From assembly GCF_014203605.1 (NCBI RefSeq), contig NZ_JACHJJ010000001.1, positions 1 to 64,000 on the forward strand: a DNA stretch of 64,000 nt, written 5' to 3'. The DNA is from Thiemannella venezuelensis. GTDB lineage: Bacteria; Actinomycetota; Actinomycetes; Streptosporangiales; Streptosporangiaceae. The translations under genes and the position numbers were made by a program. Positions 1-6,012 of this stretch are shown here, one piece after another (the first letter of the stretch is position 1; every line of letters begins with the position of its first letter). Under the pieces are notes generated by a model. That model ran no database searches and had not been told where the DNA came from. It worked only from the letters and a program-made list of their open reading frames with translations.

Positions 1-670
1 CTAGAGAAACGCCACAGCAGTACACACAGGCGTATTTCCGCAGGTCATAGACCAGATGCGTGCTCTAGACATGACGAATTACGCGGAACGCGGGCTTGAG
101 GATCTCCTGCCCGTCCGGCTGGATCTCCAACGCCTCACGGACGATGCCGAGGAGCGGCAGCGAGCGGTTGCCCGCCGTGGTCTTCACCGGCCCGTGATGC
201 AGCTCCTTACCGACCCGAACAAGCTGCCGTCGGATGTTGACGTGTCCTTCCTCGAAGTCCACATCGACCCAACGGAGCCCGAGCGCTTCACCCCGCCGCA
301 AGCCGTACAGCAGCAGGAGCACGAAGGCCGGGTACAGAGGATCGAACCTCGCAGCTCGAAGGAAGGCCCGCGCCTCATCGGCCGTCCACGGCTGATTGCG
401 CTTGGAGTCGATTTCCGGAAGAGTCGCCAGCCGCGCGACGTTGCGAGAGATGATTTCTTCCCGCATGGCTCGCGTCAGGGCCGCACTCAGGACATTCCGC
501 ATGACGTGAACGGTTCCGATCGCGTGATCTTCCCCGTTGATCTTTCCGTTGAGGAAGGTCTGAACCTCTGCGACGGTCAGCCGGTCCAGCTTCTTCCGGC
601 CGAGCCCCGGCTTGAGGTAGAGACGAACGATCGTCTCGTACTTGGCGAACGTGGTCTTGCGGATCAAGAG
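1..670 (-). pseudogene. Decayed tyrosine recombinase (phage/ICE-type integrase)
   Basis: The minus-strand frame reads as an actinobacterial tyrosine integrase. It has an SAM-like core-binding segment (KTTFAKYETIVRLYLKPGLG), followed by the first catalytic Arg in LLLYGLRRGEALGLRW. The open frame stops at a TAG at 65-67. Beyond this stop, in the same frame, a degenerate box-II-like peptide (YDLRKYACVYCCGV) resembles the usual HDLRHTCATLLLAAGV, with the catalytic His replaced by Tyr. The stretch that normally separates the two boxes is mostly missing, and the N-terminal arm-binding region upstream of ~670 is not recognisable. The gene is therefore almost certainly inactive: an internal deletion, an in-frame stop and a lost His. 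The final Tyr box would lie beyond the window start. It marks an old integrated element. Confidence 0.75.
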
Positions 671-963
671 CGGCGGCGCGTCGCGCCGCCGCCACGGCTC
701 CCGCTCTGCGGGATCCGTCCGGGCATGCGGCCTGGAGGCCGGTCCCGGCCGGACCCGCCCGCGGGGCAGCCCGCCGTACGACCACCGCGCCGTACCCAAC
801 CAACTCACCGCACCGAGGTCCGCACCGCCGCCCGGGAGGCCGCTCCGACCACCGGCCCCGACCGCTATGCGGCGTCTCCGGCGTCCTTCGGATTGGCGCC
901 GGCCGCTCCGCTCTCGGCCAGAGATCTACTGCCCCGGAACCCCAGGTCCTACGATCAACCGCC

Positions 964-1254
964 ATGACGACGTCCCTGAAGGACCGCCTCAAATTCCTTC
1001 CCATGACAGCTTGGATCTTCCCGACCATCAGCAGCTTCCTGCTGATCTCCAACTTCCCCGACGAAGACGCTCCGGTTACCGCACAAACACTGTTCATGAC
1101 TGCGATGGCAGTCGTCGCCACGCTCGGGGGAGTCGTCGCGGTCCTCTCCGGGATCATGTCTGCACTTGTCGCGCGGCTTGACGAGGGGAAAGACGCCTCC
1201 GGCGGGGGCACTCGGCTCCGGGATGATCGCCAAGGCGAGACCGTAGATGGCTGA
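964..1254 (+). CDS. Small hypothetical membrane protein (96 aa)
   Basis: I do not recognise the family. The protein has two hydrophobic stretches (roughly residues 14-30 and 42-67) separated by an acidic turn. The tail is charged and Gly-rich, so it looks like a two-helix membrane protein. The ATG start has no convincing Shine-Dalgarno sequence. It lies between the decayed integrase and a ~95-bp repeat that begins within its last codons, in DNA that looks recently acquired. It could be a cargo gene of the lost element, or a chance open frame in a membrane-like composition. Confidence 0.45.
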   Translation: MTTSLKDRLKFLPMTAWIFPTISSFLLISNFPDEDAPVTAQTLFMTAMAVVATLGGVVAVLSGIMSALVARLDEGKDASGGGTRLRDDRQGETVDG

Positions 1255-1337
1255 GGGCCTGATCGCCCTGCCTGCGTCCCAGGCAGAGCCCAGCGGCCCG
1301 ACTCCTCCGGCTCAAGCCCGTCTGTGCCCGTTGGCAT
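1243..1337. repeat. Diverged ~95-bp direct repeat, copy 1
   Basis: This copy is about 85% identical by eye to 2345-2442, in the same orientation. The best-conserved core is GTCCCAGGCAGAGCCCAGC, followed by ACTCCTCCGG and AAGCCCGTCTGTG. A CTGCCT...AGGCAG inverted pair sits inside it. The rest of 1255-1643 holds no gene I can support. The two copies bracket the hypothetical gene at 1644-2189. Confidence 0.65.
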
Positions 1338-1643
1338 CCAATGACCGAGGAACGGCGACCGGTGAACGGACACGCCGAGACGGGCTTGATCTTCCGTCGT
1401 CGGCCCGTTGCCCTTCGGGTGGGACGAGGCAGACGGGAAGATCATGCAGGGGAGGAATGTGCGGGTTCCCGCCGGGTGGATCTGTGCCCGCTGCGTGCCC
1501 GTCAGGAGGGTCAGCAAGGGGGAATCACGGGGACTCACGGACAGAGCAAGACCGCCCCTGACCTGGGACGCAGCAGGCCGAAGGATCGCGCGCCGCAATC
1601 TTCCAAACTGGTGACCTAACGGCGAGGCCGGTACCGTGCCGGG

Positions 1644-2189
1644 GTGCTCACCATCCGGATGAACGAGGCGGCGGCGTCCGCACTTCAACCACTGACGATC
1701 GTCGATCCGCCACCTGCTGTTCTCGGCCTGAGCGAGGGTCTCCGTGACAAGTTCGCCCTGGGACTCACCTGCAACGAGGGCGCCTGGATATTCACCGACC
1801 ACGTCGGCCAGTGGGCGGCTGTGCCGGCTTCTGCTTCGGAGGCGATCGCCAAGACGGGCTGGCGGGACCTGACCGGCTACGAGTGCAACGTCAACGCGTT
1901 CCATCTGGAGGACTACGCGCCGGTATCTGTGACGATCACCGACGGTTGCCAGCCACAGATCGACTATGAAGATCAGATCGCGCTGCTACGGCTCGGCCTG
2001 GTGGTAGCAGACAACGTGTTCGGCCTCATGGGAGCTCTGCCAGAGCCGTTTCCCGCCCGATGCATCGTCAGTGCGAACGACACATGCGTCATCTTTCGCT
2101 TTCATGGAATCCGCGCAGGGGAGGAGTGGGCAGGTCCCGACTTGGATGGCTGGTCGGACATGATGGTCATCATTGATCGTCATCCCTGA
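1644..2189 (+). CDS. Hypothetical protein, no recognised domain (181 aa)
   Basis: This is a soluble, acidic protein of about 181 residues with good internal composition. It has a DITDGCQPQIDYEDQ-like central region and a Trp-rich C-terminus, with no signal peptide or membrane segment. I do not recognise a family. The listed start is GTG; an in-frame ATG five codons later (MNEAAASA) is an alternative, and neither has a clear Shine-Dalgarno sequence. Its base composition is visibly less GC-rich at third positions than the housekeeping genes further on. It lies between two copies of a diverged repeat and beside a dead integrase, so horizontal origin is likely. Confidence 0.6.
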   Translation: MLTIRMNEAAASALQPLTIVDPPPAVLGLSEGLRDKFALGLTCNEGAWIFTDHVGQWAAVPASASEAIAKTGWRDLTGYECNVNAFHLEDYAPVSVTITDGCQPQIDYEDQIALLRLGLVVADNVFGLMGALPEPFPARCIVSANDTCVIFRFHGIRAGEEWAGPDLDGWSDMMVIIDRHP

Positions 2190-2344
2190 TGAGATCTGCT
2201 CTTCGGACCGCGTGGCCATCAGGCGCTCGCAAGCCGGAACGGCGAGGAATGAACCGCGCCGAGTTTCGTGGAGGCCGGGTTACCTGGCTCCGGCGAAGAT
2301 AGCCGGGCCGTTGTCCGTTCGGTAGAGGGCCTCGAATTCCGCAG

Positions 2345-2442
2345 GTGGATGAGGTGAGCCTGATCGTCCTGCCCGCCACGTCCCAGGCAGAGCCCAGCAG
2401 ACCAACTCCTCCGGCCCAAGCCCGTCTGTGATCGTTGGCGTC
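2345..2442. repeat. Diverged ~95-bp direct repeat, copy 2
   Basis: Second copy of the repeat at 1243-1337, with scattered substitutions and small indels. It lies in the 2190-2531 gap, which otherwise holds no supported gene. The minus-strand translations of both copies share a WALPGT core, but no start or longer frame supports real coding. Confidence 0.65.
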
Positions 2443-2531
2443 GGGACTGAGCGGCGACCGCCCTGGACGGCGCCGGACGGCGGTGGATCATTGTGTCCGG
2501 GGCCGGGGGAGGGGAAGGGCGGCACGAGGCG

Positions 2532-3515
2532 CTACAACCGGCGCAGCACCTGCATGGCGTCCCTCTCGATGCGCGAAAGGTCGTTGAGGATGAGGCGGGC
2601 CTGTTCGAGAGGTCCCGCGTCGCCGCTCTCGCCGGCCTTCTCGATCAAGGCGGCCACGTGCGTCCACAGGGTGGCGGCCTCGGCGTACAGCGTGTGACCG
2701 GTGCGGAGGCCGCCGTGGTCGACCAGTTGGGCGCACTCGCCGAGGAAGTCGCGGTAGAGGGCGCGGAACAGGGCGCCGCCGGTGCCGGCTCTCTCCATCA
2801 TGAGAGCGGCTTGCGGCAGGTCCTGCCCCGGGTCGCCGGCGCGCGCCAGCCATCCGGGCACCTGCCGGGCGGCTTTCTCGATGCCGCGGTGGCCCAGGTT
2901 CGCGATGGGAGCGGCGAGGAAGGCGTCGGCGCAGTCCCTGACGGCGGGGATGATCCGGTCCTGCCAGCGGGGCGGGTGCTCCGGCGGGGTGATGGTGAAG
3001 GACCGGTTCCTGGCGGTCATCGGGCCGCGTGCGGCCCGCGCCATGGCCAGGCTGTCCCTGCCGGTCCGCACCGCTCCTCCCTGCGGGCCGGTGTCCACCA
3101 GGTAGACGTCGTGCTCGTCGTAGCCGTACGCGGCGACGACGTGGCCGCCGAAGTGCACCTTGGACCGGAAGTACTCCAGGTGGTAGCAGTCGAGCTGAAG
3201 GCCGACCGGACGACCGGCGGCGATGGGGGCGGCCAGGTTCTCCCACGCCTTGCGCGGTGAGGTGGTCTCCTCGACCAGCAACGTCATCCCCAGCCTGGCG
3301 GCCAGGTTCCTGGTGAGCTCGAAGGGCTTGACGCGGCCTCCGAGGAAGGGGAACGCCATGCCCTTGCCGTCCCAGTAGACGAAGGACAGGCCCGAGCCCA
3401 GCCCGAACAGCATGGGTTCGGACAGGTCGAGCCCCCCGTGCCGCAGCAGCACCCCCAGCGCCGTCGTCTCGCAGTGATGCATGCCGCGCGCCTCGACGCC
3501 CTCCACGATGGGCAT
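2532..3515 (-). CDS. BtrH N-terminal domain-containing protein (327 aa)
   Basis: The protein looks like the BtrH_N family (often followed by DUF4872). BtrH is a cysteine-peptidase-like acyltransferase of butirosin biosynthesis that moves an acyl chain from a carrier protein. Recognisable parts are an early HHCETTALGVLLRHGG motif carrying the candidate catalytic Cys, a GLGSGLSFVYW segment, and DCYHLEYF...HFGGHVVAAYGYDEHDVYLVDT, which could supply His and Asp. The second half is helical, as in DUF4872. The frame is open far upstream, but ATG at 3515 is preceded by GGGGAGGG at good spacing and starts right at the conserved domain. No carrier protein or biosynthetic cluster is adjacent, so the substrate is unknown. 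It diverges from the AEC transporter gene. Confidence 0.75.
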   Translation of the reverse strand: MPIVEGVEARGMHHCETTALGVLLRHGGLDLSEPMLFGLGSGLSFVYWDGKGMAFPFLGGRVKPFELTRNLAARLGMTLLVEETTSPRKAWENLAAPIAAGRPVGLQLDCYHLEYFRSKVHFGGHVVAAYGYDEHDVYLVDTGPQGGAVRTGRDSLAMARAARGPMTARNRSFTITPPEHPPRWQDRIIPAVRDCADAFLAAPIANLGHRGIEKAARQVPGWLARAGDPGQDLPQAALMMERAGTGGALFRALYRDFLGECAQLVDHGGLRTGHTLYAEAATLWTHVAALIEKAGESGDAGPLEQARLILNDLSRIERDAMQVLRRL

Positions 3516-3616
3516 ACGCCCTCCCCGCTGCTTCCTCGACCGGCTACCAGGATCGTCAGGAGCAGCATGGGGTCTCCCACGGAGGGAGAGTCCAGCTGTG
3601 TGGTCCCCGCCTCGCC

Positions 3617-3646
3617 GGGACCGGGACCGGGACCGGGACCGGGACC
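3617..3646. repeat. Hexanucleotide tandem repeat (GGGACC)5
   Basis: Five perfect GGGACC units lie in the 273-bp divergent region between the BtrH_N gene and the AEC transporter gene. It is probably a slippage-prone simple repeat. It could affect spacing of divergent promoters, but I see no clear promoter hexamers around it. Confidence 0.9.
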
Positions 3647-3788
3647 GGCGGGCAAGGGCCCCGCCCCCCCCGCAGGAGGCCTTCGCCTCACCCGGGCCCG
3701 CCGGGGGCCGCCGCGTGCCGGGCCGGGCGGCTGGTGCAGACTGGCGGGGGTCGCGGGCGGTCGTCGGGTTCGAGTGGAGTCCTTGGGG

Positions 3789-4709
3789 ATGTCGGAGGTC
3801 GTCGGGGCTCTCGCCATGCTGGTGGCGGTCGCGGTTCTCGGCTACCTGGCCGGTGTGGGCGGCGCGCTGCGCCCGCAGGACGAGCTGGTCCTCTCCCGGC
3901 TGGCCTTCCGCGTCGCCACACCCGCCCTGCTGTTCACCACGGTCGCCGCCGCCGACCTGGGGTCGATCTTCTCCCCGGTCCTCGTGACGAACCTGGCCGG
4001 GGTGCTCTCCGTGCAGGCGGTGTTCCTCGCCGCGGCGTTCCTGCTCCGGCGCGGGAAGCGCGCGGAGCTGGTCATCGGCACGCTCTGCGCGTCCTACGTC
4101 AACGCCGGCAACCTCGGCGTCCCGGTCAGCGTCCACGTGCTCGGCGACGGCGCCCTCATCGCGCCGGTCCTGCTGTCCCAGCTCCTGGTGATGACCCCCG
4201 TGGCGTTCCTGCTCCTGGACCGGGACGCCTCGGGCGGGGCGTCCGTCCGGGAGGCGCTCGGGCGTCCGCTGCGCAACCCGCTCACCGTCGCCACGCTGCT
4301 CGGGCTGGGCGTCGCACTCACCGGTGCCGGGGTGCCGGACATGCTCATGCGCCCGATCGAGCTGGTGGGGGCGGCCGCGGTGCCGGTGGCGCTGATCGCG
4401 TACGGCCTGAGCCTGAGCGGGGCCCGGCGGGCCGAGGGGGACGGCCACGCCCGTGACGTCGCGCTGGCCGTCGCCCTCAAGTGCTTCGTGCAACCGGGCG
4501 TGGCCTACCTCGTCGGGCGCTTCGCCCTCGGGCTCGACGGCGGGCTCCTGTTCGCGGCCACGCTTCTCGCGGCCCTGCCCACCGCGCAGAACATCTACGT
4601 CTACGCGGTGCACTACGGTACGGCCAAGCCGCTCGCCCGCCACGCCGTCCTCGTCAGCACCCTGGTCTCCATCCCGGTGATGATCGCGATCAGCGGCCTG
4701 CTCGGGTGA
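3789..4709 (+). CDS. AEC family transporter (auxin efflux carrier type)
   Basis: This 306-residue integral membrane protein has about ten hydrophobic helices in the two-bundle arrangement of the AEC/PIN-like family. Conserved-looking elements include SYVNAGNLGVPVSVHVLG (an Asn/Gly-Pro helix break typical of the first bundle) and a C-terminal LAALPTAQNIYVYAVHYG (the matching break in the second). Members move organic anions such as malonate or malate; the substrate here is unknown. The frame is open upstream, but ATG at 3789 starts just before the first helix and has a weak GGAG upstream. It is divergent from the BtrH_N gene and convergent with the tRNA array. Confidence 0.85.
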   Translation: MSEVVGALAMLVAVAVLGYLAGVGGALRPQDELVLSRLAFRVATPALLFTTVAAADLGSIFSPVLVTNLAGVLSVQAVFLAAAFLLRRGKRAELVIGTLCASYVNAGNLGVPVSVHVLGDGALIAPVLLSQLLVMTPVAFLLLDRDASGGASVREALGRPLRNPLTVATLLGLGVALTGAGVPDMLMRPIELVGAAAVPVALIAYGLSLSGARRAEGDGHARDVALAVALKCFVQPGVAYLVGRFALGLDGGLLFAATLLAALPTAQNIYVYAVHYGTAKPLARHAVLVSTLVSIPVMIAISGLLG

Positions 4710-4767
4710 GCGGACCGGTCCGGCCCGGGGCGCGCGCCGGCGCCCTCCGCCGGGTCCTGGCCCGTCG

Positions 4768-4840
4768 TGCCGCCCCCGGGATTCGAACCCGGAACCTCCG
4801 CGTCCTGAGCGCGGCGCCTCTGCCGTTGGGCCAGAGCGGC
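4768..4840 (-). tRNA. tRNA-like, anticodon CAG (Leu), class I body
   Basis: The cloverleaf is complete. The acceptor stem GCCGCTC/GGGCGGC has discriminator A, the anticodon stem CCGCG/CGCGG encloses loop CTCAGGA, and the T arm is CCGGG-TTCGAAT-CCCGG. The anticodon CAG predicts Leu, yet the variable region is only about five bases (AGGTT) instead of the long arm that bacterial tRNA-Leu needs. Last gene of the seven-member array; no CCA is encoded. Confidence 0.8.
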
Positions 4841-4841
4841 G

Positions 4842-4913
4842 AGTGGGTGACGGGACTCGAACCCGTCCTTCGACCTTGGCGCGGTCGTGTGCGGCCGCTG
4901 ACACCTCACCCAC
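4842..4913 (-). tRNA. tRNA-Gly-like, anticodon GCC, with C33
   Basis: The acceptor stem GTGGGTG/CACCCAC is perfect with discriminator T, as in bacterial tRNA-Gly. The anticodon stem CGACC/GGTCG encloses loop GCGCCAA, giving anticodon GCC. Position 33 is C instead of the near-universal U, and position 32 is G. The T arm ACGGG-TTCGAGT-CCCGT is normal. It is separated by one base from the neighbouring tRNA. Confidence 0.8.
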
Positions 4914-4924
4914 GGGATGCGTGG

Positions 4925-4995
4925 CTGCCGGAGAAGGGATCGAACCTCCGTCCCCGACCCTGAGGCGGGTGTCCTGCCGACTGGACGATCCGGCA
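4925..4995 (-). tRNA. tRNA-like, anticodon CAG on a Glu/Gln-type body
   Basis: The acceptor stem TGCCGGA/TCCGGCA has U1-A72 and discriminator G, and the D arm TCGTCCAG...GGAC resembles tRNA-Glu/Gln. The anticodon arm CCCGC-CTCAGGG-TCGGG has a C-U mismatch at the loop-closing pair and shows anticodon CAG (Leu). The variable loop is only about three bases. Identity is ambiguous: the anticodon says Leu and the body says Glx. Confidence 0.7.
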
Positions 4996-5108
4996 CCACG
5001 TCGAACATTCCAACCATGCGCCCGATCCGGATGGCGTGGGCCGTACGGACGCGAATGGGCCGTGGACCGGGCGGGGGACGCCACTCCCGTCGCCGAGTCT
5101 CCGACCCG

Positions 5109-5130
5109 GTGCCCTCTCCTTTCAGGGCAC
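5109..5130. other. Hairpin inside the tRNA array
   Basis: A 7-bp perfect inverted repeat GTGCCCT/AGGGCAC with an 8-base loop lies in the longest gap of the array (4996-5132). It could be a processing signal or partial terminator separating the three distal tRNAs from the four proximal ones. No T-run follows on either strand. Confidence 0.45.
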
Positions 5131-5132
5131 AG

Positions 5133-5204
5133 AGCCGCAGCGGGGACTCGAACCCCGTCCTGCTGGGTGGAAGCCAGCCGCCTTACCGGTTCGGCTTCTG
5201 CGGC
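5133..5204 (-). tRNA. tRNA-Gly (anticodon TCC)
   Basis: The acceptor stem GCCGCAG/CTGCGGC is perfect with discriminator T. The anticodon arm GCTGG-CTTCCAC-CCAGC gives anticodon TCC, and the T arm is CGGGG-TTCGAGT-CCCCG. Acceptor, discriminator and anticodon agree with Gly. It is one of the more normal members of the array; C38 in the anticodon loop is unusual. Confidence 0.85.
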
Positions 5205-5218
5205 GTGGGCGCCTCCGG

Positions 5219-5292
5219 TCCGAGTGGCAGGATTCGAACCTGCGACGTTCTGCTCCCAAGGCAGACGGGCTGCCAAACTGCCCCACACTCGG
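5219..5292 (-). tRNA. tRNA-Pro (anticodon TGG)
   Basis: The acceptor stem CCGAGTG/CACTCGG is perfect with C1-G72 and discriminator A, as in bacterial tRNA-Pro. The anticodon arm TCTGC-CTTGGGA-GCAGA gives anticodon TGG, and the T arm is GCAGG-TTCGAAT-CCTGC. This looks like a fully functional tRNA. Confidence 0.88.
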
Positions 5293-5333
5293 GAAGGTCG
5301 CGCGGCCCGGCGGCCGTGCGCGGAGGCGCCTCG

Positions 5334-5404
5334 TGGACAGACAGGGAATCGAACCCTGAACTCCTGCTTGCAAGGCAGGCGTGATCCCGTTTCACCATCA
5401 GCCC
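5334..5404 (-). tRNA. tRNA-Ala (anticodon TGC)
   Basis: The anticodon arm CCTGC-CTTGCAA-GCAGG gives anticodon TGC. The acceptor stem GGGCTGA/TCTGTCC keeps the G3-U70 wobble that specifies Ala but has a U-U mismatch at pair 5-68. Discriminator A. It duplicates the isoacceptor of the canonical tRNA-Ala at 15234. Confidence 0.82.
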
Positions 5405-5567
5405 GAGGACGTGCCCGTCGCGGCCCGCCCCGGAGGGAGCGGGCCCACGGACCCTGCCCGCCCCGTCCGCGCGACGGAGAGGCAGTGTTCCAAAGAATTT
5501 TCATCCCGCTTTTCAATTGTCGGAAATGCATTCCCGCCCTCTGCCCGCGGGCATGGACGGACATTCG

Positions 5568-5638
5568 CATGGGCGGCGGGATTCGAACCCGCATACACCG
5601 GCTTCGGAGGCCGCTCGCCGCCGCCGGCGCACACACAT
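5568..5638 (-). tRNA. tRNA-like, anticodon CCG (Arg), degenerate
   Basis: The T arm GCGGG-TTCGAAT-CCCGC is perfect and the anticodon loop CTCCGAA gives CCG (Arg). The anticodon stem has only four good pairs, and the acceptor stem ATGTGTG/CGCCCAT has one mismatch. The D arm is very GC-rich and ambiguous. It is first in the array relative to the promoter. It could be a decaying tRNA or one with relaxed structure. Confidence 0.6.
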
Positions 5639-5680
5639 ATCGATTCACCCGGTTTTCGGAACCACCCCCGGAACGACGAA

Positions 5681-5710
5681 GCCGCCCGTCGGGTGGTCTC
5701 CCGGGGCGGC
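5681..5710. other. Strong hairpin between leader ORF and tRNA array
   Basis: Arms GCCGCCC/GGGCGGC extend through CGGG/CCCG across a 2-base bulge to a 6-base loop. It lies just after the stop of the 32-codon ORF and before the first tRNA in transcription order (minus strand). It could be an attenuator or processing hairpin; there is no U-run. Confidence 0.5.
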
Positions 5711-5726
5711 TGCCGTGCAGGTGATG

Positions 5727-5825
5727 TCACACGGCTGCCTCGGGAGGAGCGAGCCCGCCGCCGGCGGGGAGCCAGCGCACACTCAGCTCGCGCCACGGCA
5801 GGGCGGCGGCCTCGTACGCGTTCAT
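5727..5825 (-). CDS. Possible 32-aa leader peptide ahead of the tRNA array
   Basis: ATG at 5825 has GGAAGGA about 7 bases upstream and lies ~40 bases downstream of a good -10 box. The product begins MNAYEAAALPWREL and is rich in Ala, Leu, Pro and Gly, with two Trp. I do not recognise it. Its position between a promoter and a hairpin/tRNA array on the same strand suggests a leader or regulatory ORF, but a chance frame is possible at this length. Confidence 0.45.
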   Translation of the reverse strand: MNAYEAAALPWRELSVRWLPAGGGLAPPEAAV

Positions 5826-5864
5826 GACTGGTCCTTCCGGTCGGTCGGCTGTTCTCTGATTTAA

Positions 5865-5893
5865 AGAGTAGATCGCCCTGCCCGGAATGCCAA
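5865..5893 (-). promoter_or_regulatory. Sigma-70-type promoter for the leader ORF/tRNA array
   Basis: On the minus strand, -35 TTGGCA (5893-5888) and -10 TACTCT (5870-5865) are separated by 17 bases. It is the best vegetative promoter visible in this region. Just upstream is AT-rich DNA with the 10-bp palindrome CGATTAATCG (5905-5914), a possible operator or UP-like element. Confidence 0.65.
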
Positions 5894-5969
5894 GTGATTT
5901 ATTCCGATTAATCGAATGCCCGGCTTCTCGGACCCGCCGGCGCATGATTCGCCCGCCCGCACCACGGAG

Positions 5970-6011
5970 ACGGCGCCGGCCGTACCGGTGAAACGGTACG
6001 GCCGGCGCCGT
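5970..6011. terminator. Intrinsic-type terminator hairpin
   Basis: An 18-bp perfect stem (5970-5987 with 5994-6011) with loop GTGAAA lies immediately after the stop of the GGDEF/EAL gene at 6013. It is very stable and typical of actinomycete terminators without a U-run. Confidence 0.85.
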
Positions 6012-6012
6012 G

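Noticed and set aside
3617-3646. Hexanucleotide repeat as a possible CRISPR or regulatory array
   Set aside because: Simple contiguous (GGGACC)5 without spacers; no CRISPR array or cas gene is seen anywhere in the window.
2532-5648. Very long minus-strand open frame (over 1000 codons) reaching from the BtrH_N gene through the tRNA array
   Set aside because: Only the part downstream of 3515 has a recognisable domain, and a ribosome-binding site at 3515 decides the start; the rest crosses tRNA genes and is GC-driven openness.
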